A DNA stretch of 35,256 nucleotides from Clostridiales bacterium (GTDB taxonomy: Bacteria > Bacillota > Clostridia > Oscillospirales > Oscillospiraceae): positions 1 to 35,256 of the forward strand of contig JAHAEW010000033.1 in the NCBI GenBank assembly GCA_018374635.1, read 5' to 3'. Made by a program: the position numbers and the translations under genes. Below the pieces are notes generated by a model. It was given only the letters and a program-made list of their open reading frames with translations, made no database searches and was not told the DNA's origin. Below are positions 30,398 through 35,256 of this stretch, one piece after another. Numbering within the stretch: position 1 is the stretch's first letter; each line of letters starts with the position of its first letter.

Positions 30398-33300
30398 ATG
30401 TCTGAGCAGAAGATACCCTTTTTACAACTCTTTTCCGCCTGGCGGTCCGAGCCGGAAGTGATGGATGGACTCCGGGACCTTCTGGTGAAGCGGGCGGTGA
30501 TCGACCCGGCGGAGCGCACGCTGCGGGCGGAGCTGGAGGAAGCACCCCGCCTGGAGGGGTCGCTCCTCTCACGCCTGGAGGGGGAGCTGCGGGAGGTATA
30601 CCGCCTCCAGCGGGTGGAGCTGATCCAGAGCGCGTCCGCGGCGCCGCCTCCCGAGATACGCCCGCCCATTCCAGCGCCGGCCCCTGTGGAAGCGCCCGCC
30701 CCGGGCGGCGTGGACGCCGGCGCGGCCGAGGCATTTGCCCGCACGGAGGCCATCCGGCAGGAGGCCCTGCGCAAGCTCAAAGCGGCACGCCCCAAGGCAA
30801 CGCCCAAGGCCGCGGCCAAGAGCAGCCGCCTTCTCTTCGGCAAGCGGGAGGTGAAGGGGGCAGCGGCGCCCATGAACACCCTGGAGCTGGACATGGGCAC
30901 TGTTACTGTGGAGGGCGATGTGTTCGCCATCGACCACAAGGAGCTCAAGAAGCGGGGCGCCTGGGTGGTCTCTTTTGATATGACCGACTACACCGGATCG
31001 GTGCGGATCAACAAGTTCTTTCCCGGCGAGGAGGGCAAGCCCATCGTGGACGGGGTGAAGAAGGGGCAGCACCTGGTGGTGCAGGGCCGCCTGAACATCG
31101 ACCGCTTCACCAACGACATGGTGCTGGAGCCATACGCCATCATGGAGGGGAGCAGGGCCGTCAAGACGGACGACGCCCCGGAGAAGCGGGTGGAGCTCCA
31201 TCTGCACACCACCATGTCCTCCATGGATGCCCTGACCCAGGTGGGACCCAAGCTGGGACCGGACAAAAATGTGGTCAAGCGGGCCGAGTCGTGGGGACAC
31301 CGGGCCATTGCCATCACCGACCACGGCGTGGCCCAGTCCTTCCCGGACGCGTGGCACTCAGCCAAGAAGATCAAGATCCTCTACGGGGTGGAGGCCTACT
31401 TTGTCAACGACGTGGACGACCGGGTGGTGGTCCATGGAGAGACCGAGCAGGACTTTTCGGGGGAGATCGTCTGCTTTGATATCGAGACCACCGGCCTCAA
31501 CAAGAAGCGGGACCTCATCACCGAGATCGGCGCCGTGGTGCTGCGCAACGGCCAGGTGGCCGAGACCTTCAACACCTTTGCCGACCCGGGCCGCCCTCTG
31601 GACCGGAACATCGTGGAGCTCACCGGCATCACCGACGAGATGCTCCGGGGAGCGCCTTCCCAGGAAGAGGCCATCAACGCCTTTCTGGACTTTGCCGCCG
31701 GACGGCCCCTGGCCGCCCACAACGCGGAGTTCGATATGGGCTTTATCGCCGAGGGATGCCGCCGGATGGGCCGGCCCTTCCCGAACACTTCTCTGGACAG
31801 CCTGATCCTGGCCCAGAACCTGCTGCCCCAGCTGTCCAAGCACAAGCTGGACATCGTGGCGGAGCACCTGAACCTCCCCGCCTTCAACCACCACCGGGCC
31901 AGCGACGACGCGGCCACCGTGGCCTATATGCTGGTGCCCTTCTTCCGGATGCTGGAGGACCGGGGGGTCCACACCCTCCAGGCCATCAACCCGGCCATGA
32001 CCAGACTCCGGGGCGCGGGCAAGGCCAAGCGCCAGCCCAAGCACCTCATCGTTCTGGCGAAAAACCAGCTGGGCCTGCGCAATCTCTATCAGCTGGTCTC
32101 CAAGGCCCATCTGGAGCACTACAAGCGCTATCCCATCATGCCCAAGAGCCTCATCAACCAGCACCGGGAGGGGTTGATCCTGGGGTCGGCCTGCGAGGCG
32201 GGAGAGCTCTATGACGCGGTGGCCAAGGGCAAGGATTTCCAGGAGCTCAAGCGCATCGCCTCCTGGTACGACTACCTGGAGATCCAGCCGGTGTGCAACA
32301 ATGCCTTCATGCTCCGCAAGGGGATGGTCCAGAGCGTGGAGGAGATCCGGGATTTCAACCGCACCATCGTGGAGCTGGGCCGGGCGCTGGACAAGCCGGT
32401 CTGCGCCACGGGAGACGTCCACTTCCTGGACCCCGAGGACGAGGTATACCGGCACATCCTGCTGGCGACCAAGGGCTTTGAGGACGCCGACTCCCCGCTT
32501 CCCATTTACTTTAAGACCACCGCGGAGATGCTGGAGGAGTTCTCCTACCTGGGGAAGGAGGAGGCCTACAACGTGGTGGTGCGCAACACCAATCTGGTGG
32601 CCGACTGGTGCGAGGACGTGGTGCCCCTGCCCAAGGGACTCTTCGCCCCCAATCTGGAGGACTCAGAGGAAGAGCTCAAGCGCCTGGTATGGGGCAAGGC
32701 CAGGGCCCTCTATGGGGAAGAGCCGCCCCAGCTGGTGGTGGAGCGCATCAACATCGAGCTGGACGCCATCCTGGGCCGCCACTACGACGTGATCTATATG
32801 TCGGCCCAGAAGCTGGTGCAGGACTCCTTGGACCACGGCTATCTGGTGGGCTCCCGGGGCTCGGTGGGCTCCTCCCTGGTGGCGTTCCTGTCGGGCATCA
32901 CGGAGGTGAACTCCCTGCCGCCCCACTACCGCTGTCCAAACTGCAAGCATTCCGATTTTGAGACCGGCGTGCGGGAGGGGTACGGCTGCGGCGCGGACAT
33001 GCCAGACGCGGTATGCCCCGTGTGCGGGACGCCCTATGTGAAGGACGGCTTCAACATCCCCTTCGAGACCTTCCTGGGCTTCGGCGGCGACAAAGTGCCG
33101 GATATCGACCTGAACTTTTCGGGAGAATACCAGGCAAAGGCCCACCGGCACACCTTTGAGCTCTTTGGAGAGAGTCATGTGTTCCGGGCGGGCACCATCG
33201 GCACCGTGGCCGAAAAGACCGCCTTCGGCTATGTCAAGAAATACCTGGACGAGCGGGCCGCCCATGTGACCCGGGCCGAGGAAAACCGCCTGGCGCTGGG

Positions 33301-34528
33301 CTGCACCGGGGTCAAGCGGACCACGGGCCAGCACCCCGGCGGAATGGTGGTCATCCCCCAGGACCGGGAGATCTACGATTTCTGTCCGGTCCAGCACCCG
33401 GCGGACGATACGGGAACCGACATCATCACCACCCACTTCGAATATCACTCCATGGAGTCCAACATCCTCAAGCTGGACATGCTGGGGCACGATGACCCGT
33501 CCATGATCCGCATGCTGGAGGACCTGACGGGGATGGACGCCAAGACCATCCTCCTGGACGACCCGGATACCATGTCCATCTTCACCTCCTCTGAGGTGCT
33601 GGGCTATGCCAACGACAAGGTGCTGGGTCCCACCGGGGCGGTGGCCATCCCGGAGTTCGGCACCTCCTTTGTCCGGGGGATGCTGGTGGATACCCAGCCC
33701 ACCCAGTTTGATATTCTGGTGCGTCTGTCCGGCTTTTCCCACGGCACCGACGTGTGGCTAGGCAACGCCAAGGATCTGATCGTCAACCAGGGCATCCCCG
33801 TCGGACAGGCCATCGGGTGCCGCGACGACATCATGATCTTCCTCATCTCCTGCGGCATGCCGGAAAAGCGCTCCTTCAAGATCATGGAGTCGGTGCGAAA
33901 GGGAAGAGGACTGCCCGAGGGGGCGGAGGAGGAGATGCAGGCGGCTGGGGTGCCCGACTGGTACATCGGCTCCTGCAAGAAGATCAAATATCTCTTCCCC
34001 AAGGCCCACGCGGTGGCCTATGTGATGATGGCCTACCGCATCGCCTGGTTCAAGGTGCATGAGCCGCTGGCCTTCTATGCCGCCTACTTTTCCATCCGGG
34101 CCAAGGCCTTCGACGCCACCTGCATGTGCTGGGGCATGGAGACGGCCCAGGCCAAGATGAAGGAGATCGCGGCCAAGGAAAAGGCGGCCACTGCCGTGGA
34201 GCAGGATATGATGACCACGCTGGAGGTGGTCTATGAGTTCTACCTCCGGGGGTTCACCTTCCGGCACGTGGACCTTTACGAATCCCACGCGACCCTCTTC
34301 CGGGTAGACCGGGAGAAGCGGGCGCTTATCCCGCCCTTTACCGCCATTCCCGGCCTGGGAGAGACGGCGGCCTGGTCTATCCTGGAACAGCGGGAGGGAA
34401 AGCACTTCATCTCGATTGAAGAGTTCTCCGCCGCCTGTCCTAAGGTATCCAAGACCCATATTGAGCAGCTCAAAGCGGCCGGCGCCCTGGACGGGATACC
34501 GGAGACTAGCCAGATCACCCTCTTCTGA
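30398..34528 (+). CDS. polC: DNA polymerase III alpha subunit, Gram-positive PolC type
   Basis: PolC is the main replicative polymerase of low-GC-type Gram-positives. The 1376-residue product shows the family order: an N-terminal region, an Ala/Pro-rich linker near residues 78-150, an OB fold near residues 170-250, and the PHP domain starting at KRVELHLHTTMSSMDAL near residue 262. An inserted 3'-5' exonuclease follows (CFDIETTGLNKKRDLITEIGAVV near residue 357), with HNAEFDMGF and the later HHRASDDA motif. Further on are four zinc-binding cysteines (CPNCKH near residue 846, CPVCG near 872) and palm Asp residues in PDIDLNFSGEYQ near residue 901. The ATG at 30398 has TAGGAG upstream. It follows ispG by 35 bp and is slightly shorter than Bacillus PolC (about 1437). 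Confidence 0.98.
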   Translation: MSEQKIPFLQLFSAWRSEPEVMDGLRDLLVKRAVIDPAERTLRAELEEAPRLEGSLLSRLEGELREVYRLQRVELIQSASAAPPPEIRPPIPAPAPVEAPAPGGVDAGAAEAFARTEAIRQEALRKLKAARPKATPKAAAKSSRLLFGKREVKGAAAPMNTLELDMGTVTVEGDVFAIDHKELKKRGAWVVSFDMTDYTGSVRINKFFPGEEGKPIVDGVKKGQHLVVQGRLNIDRFTNDMVLEPYAIMEGSRAVKTDDAPEKRVELHLHTTMSSMDALTQVGPKLGPDKNVVKRAESWGHRAIAITDHGVAQSFPDAWHSAKKIKILYGVEAYFVNDVDDRVVVHGETEQDFSGEIVCFDIETTGLNKKRDLITEIGAVVLRNGQVAETFNTFADPGRPLDRNIVELTGITDEMLRGAPSQEEAINAFLDFAAGRPLAAHNAEFDMGFIAEGCRRMGRPFPNTSLDSLILAQNLLPQLSKHKLDIVAEHLNLPAFNHHRASDDAATVAYMLVPFFRMLEDRGVHTLQAINPAMTRLRGAGKAKRQPKHLIVLAKNQLGLRNLYQLVSKAHLEHYKRYPIMPKSLINQHREGLILGSACEAGELYDAVAKGKDFQELKRIASWYDYLEIQPVCNNAFMLRKGMVQSVEEIRDFNRTIVELGRALDKPVCATGDVHFLDPEDEVYRHILLATKGFEDADSPLPIYFKTTAEMLEEFSYLGKEEAYNVVVRNTNLVADWCEDVVPLPKGLFAPNLEDSEEELKRLVWGKARALYGEEPPQLVVERINIELDAILGRHYDVIYMSAQKLVQDSLDHGYLVGSRGSVGSSLVAFLSGITEVNSLPPHYRCPNCKHSDFETGVREGYGCGADMPDAVCPVCGTPYVKDGFNIPFETFLGFGGDKVPDIDLNFSGEYQAKAHRHTFELFGESHVFRAGTIGTVAEKTAFGYVKKYLDERAAHVTRAEENRLALGCTGVKRTTGQHPGGMVVIPQDREIYDFCPVQHPADDTGTDIITTHFEYHSMESNILKLDMLGHDDPSMIRMLEDLTGMDAKTILLDDPDTMSIFTSSEVLGYANDKVLGPTGAVAIPEFGTSFVRGMLVDTQPTQFDILVRLSGFSHGTDVWLGNAKDLIVNQGIPVGQAIGCRDDIMIFLISCGMPEKRSFKIMESVRKGRGLPEGAEEEMQAAGVPDWYIGSCKKIKYLFPKAHAVAYVMMAYRIAWFKVHEPLAFYAAYFSIRAKAFDATCMCWGMETAQAKMKEIAAKEKAATAVEQDMMTTLEVVYEFYLRGFTFRHVDLYESHATLFRVDREKRALIPPFTAIPGLGETAAWSILEQREGKHFISIEEFSAACPKVSKTHIEQLKAAGALDGIPETSQITLF

Positions 34529-34540
34529 GGGAACACGGGC

Positions 34541-34569
34541 TTGCGTTTTCCGACGGAGCGTGATACGAT
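34541..34569 (+). promoter_or_regulatory. Promoter of the ferritin gene
   Basis: TTGCGT (34541-34546) and TACGAT (34564-34569) are 17 bases apart, 38 bp before the ATG. No clear Fur or PerR box is seen. Confidence 0.6.
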
Positions 34570-34607
34570 GAAGGCAGACATTATTGATAGATAAGGGGTG
34601 TTTCACA

Positions 34608-35120
34608 ATGCTGGATGCGAAGGTAGCCGAGCTTTTGAACGAACAGGTGAACAAGGAGTTTTATTCCGCTTATCTCTATCTGGATTTCTCCGTCTATTTT
34701 GAGGACATTGGCCTGGACGGGTTCGCCAACTGGTACCAGATCCAGGCCCAGGAAGAGCGGGACCATGCCATGCTCTTCCTGAAATATCTCCAGAATAACG
34801 GCTGTAAGGTCACGCTGGATGCCATTGCCAAGCCGGACAAAGTGCTGAAGGATAAGCTGGAGGTGCTGGAGTTTGGCCTGGAGCACGAGCGCTATGTCAC
34901 CAGCCTGATCCACGAGATCTATGAGGCGGCCCACGGGGTCAAGGATTTCCGCACCACGCAGTTTCTGGACTGGTTTGTCAAGGAGCAGGGCGAGGAGGAG
35001 AAGAACGCCGAGGACCTTATCAAAAAAATGAGGCTCTTTGGAGATGACGCCAAGAGCCTGTATATGCTCAACAGCGAAATGGCGGGACGGGTTTATTCCG
35101 CCCCTTCGCTGGCGCTGTAA
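34608..35120 (+). CDS. ftnA: Bacterial non-haem ferritin
   Basis: Ferritins store iron as a ferric mineral inside a 24-subunit shell. The 170-residue product has the ferroxidase residues in standard positions: Glu17 in NKEFYSAYLYLD, and Glu50 and His53 in QAQEERDHAMLF. A further Glu near residue 94 (FGLEHERYVTSLI) and a Gln near residue 127 (WFVKEQGEEE) complete the site. The ATG at 34608 follows AAGGGG; an ATG 24 bases upstream is in frame but unlike the family. No haem-ligating methionine context is seen, so it is FtnA-type rather than bacterioferritin. It has its own promoter and a strong terminator. Confidence 0.96.
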   Translation: MLDAKVAELLNEQVNKEFYSAYLYLDFSVYFEDIGLDGFANWYQIQAQEERDHAMLFLKYLQNNGCKVTLDAIAKPDKVLKDKLEVLEFGLEHERYVTSLIHEIYEAAHGVKDFRTTQFLDWFVKEQGEEEKNAEDLIKKMRLFGDDAKSLYMLNSEMAGRVYSAPSLAL

Positions 35121-35123
35121 AAC

Positions 35124-35160
35124 GAACGGCCCCTGTCCGCATTGCGGACAGGGGCCGTTC
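35124..35160 (+). terminator. Stem-loop downstream of ferritin
   Basis: A perfect 17-bp stem (35124-35140 with 35144-35160) with ATT loop follows the stop codon by three bases. The 98-bp repeat starts at its last two bases, as at the other end of the window. There is no immediate U-run. Confidence 0.7.
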
Positions 35161-35256
35161 AGACTGTCAATAAAGTATATTTCTTCGATTTATGCTGCAA
35201 GAGCCTCGCAGAGTTCCGCCGTCCGCAGACGGCGGAAGAGGGTCAAATCGTGTTTT
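35159..35256. repeat. 98-bp terminal inverted repeat, right copy
   Basis: Exact reverse complement of bases 1-98. Read after the ferritin gene it starts TCAGACTGTC, continues through an AT-rich stretch and ends with a 10-bp GC hairpin. Both copies follow a gene terminator in the same relative orientation. Confidence 0.9.

Noticed and set aside
1..35256. tRNA or rRNA genes, CRISPR arrays, insertion sequences, prophage genes
   Set aside because: No cloverleaf-like segment, repeat-spacer pattern, transposase, integrase or phage structural gene was recognised; apart from the small regulator operon the content is core metabolism and information processing.

Overview
The window reads as a chromosomal contig of a high-GC Bacillota (Clostridia), most like the Oscillospiraceae group around Flavonifractor, Lawsonibacter and Pseudoflavonifractor. 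This rests on a Gram-positive PolC replicase, the Firmicutes gene order rpsB-tsf-pyrH-frr-uppS-cdsA-dxr-rseP-ispG-polC, strong Shine-Dalgarno sequences, frequent GTG and TTG starts, and long antisense open frames caused by the GC content. The genus is inference; no rRNA is present. The sequence begins and ends with the same 98-bp sequence in inverted orientation, so the edges are probably assembly breaks in a dispersed repeat.

Region 1 (99-9850, minus strand) is a de novo purine cluster: purE, two different purC genes, a PurF-like gene, purM, purN, then purO, a stand-alone AICAR transformylase, a TraX-family membrane protein and purD. purL, purQ/S, purB and purK are not here. The PurF-like protein has no N-terminal catalytic cysteine. 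The usual bifunctional PurH is split between an AICARFT protein and an archaeal-type PurO cyclohydrolase. A promoter and a ZTP (pfl-type) riboswitch with an overlapping terminator precede purO, so the ligand family sensed (ZMP/ZTP) is the substrate of the AICARFT downstream. The promoter in front of purE first makes a structured RNA of about 150 nt ending in a terminator, possibly 6S RNA.

Region 2 (9870-12760, plus) is a small accessory operon: a GntR/HutC regulator, a BMP-family nucleoside-binding-type lipoprotein without a permease, and a short-chain dehydrogenase. Palindromes near the regulator promoter are candidate operators.

Region 3 (12784-18260) holds NAD(P)H-hydrate repair (nnrE/nnrD fusion), a LolA-like lipoprotein, alanine racemase and MazF, resembling the Bacillus ydcC-alr-ndoA neighbourhood. 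A convergent helical-protein gene lies inside it. No mazE precedes mazF; that space is non-coding and hairpin-rich. A secreted protein of unknown function follows.

Region 4 (18269-21137, minus) contains a conserved unknown protein, a 27-residue membrane peptide, a membrane HD-GYP protein whose first membrane segment is out of frame, and a DUF5317 membrane protein.

Region 5 (21283-35160, plus) has an unknown protein, then translation (rpsB, tsf), UMP kinase, ribosome recycling, undecaprenyl-PP and CDP-diacylglycerol synthesis, two MEP isoprenoid enzymes (dxr, ispG), the RseP protease, PolC and a ferritin. Several intergenic gaps carry strong GC hairpins that could set expression steps within the operons.
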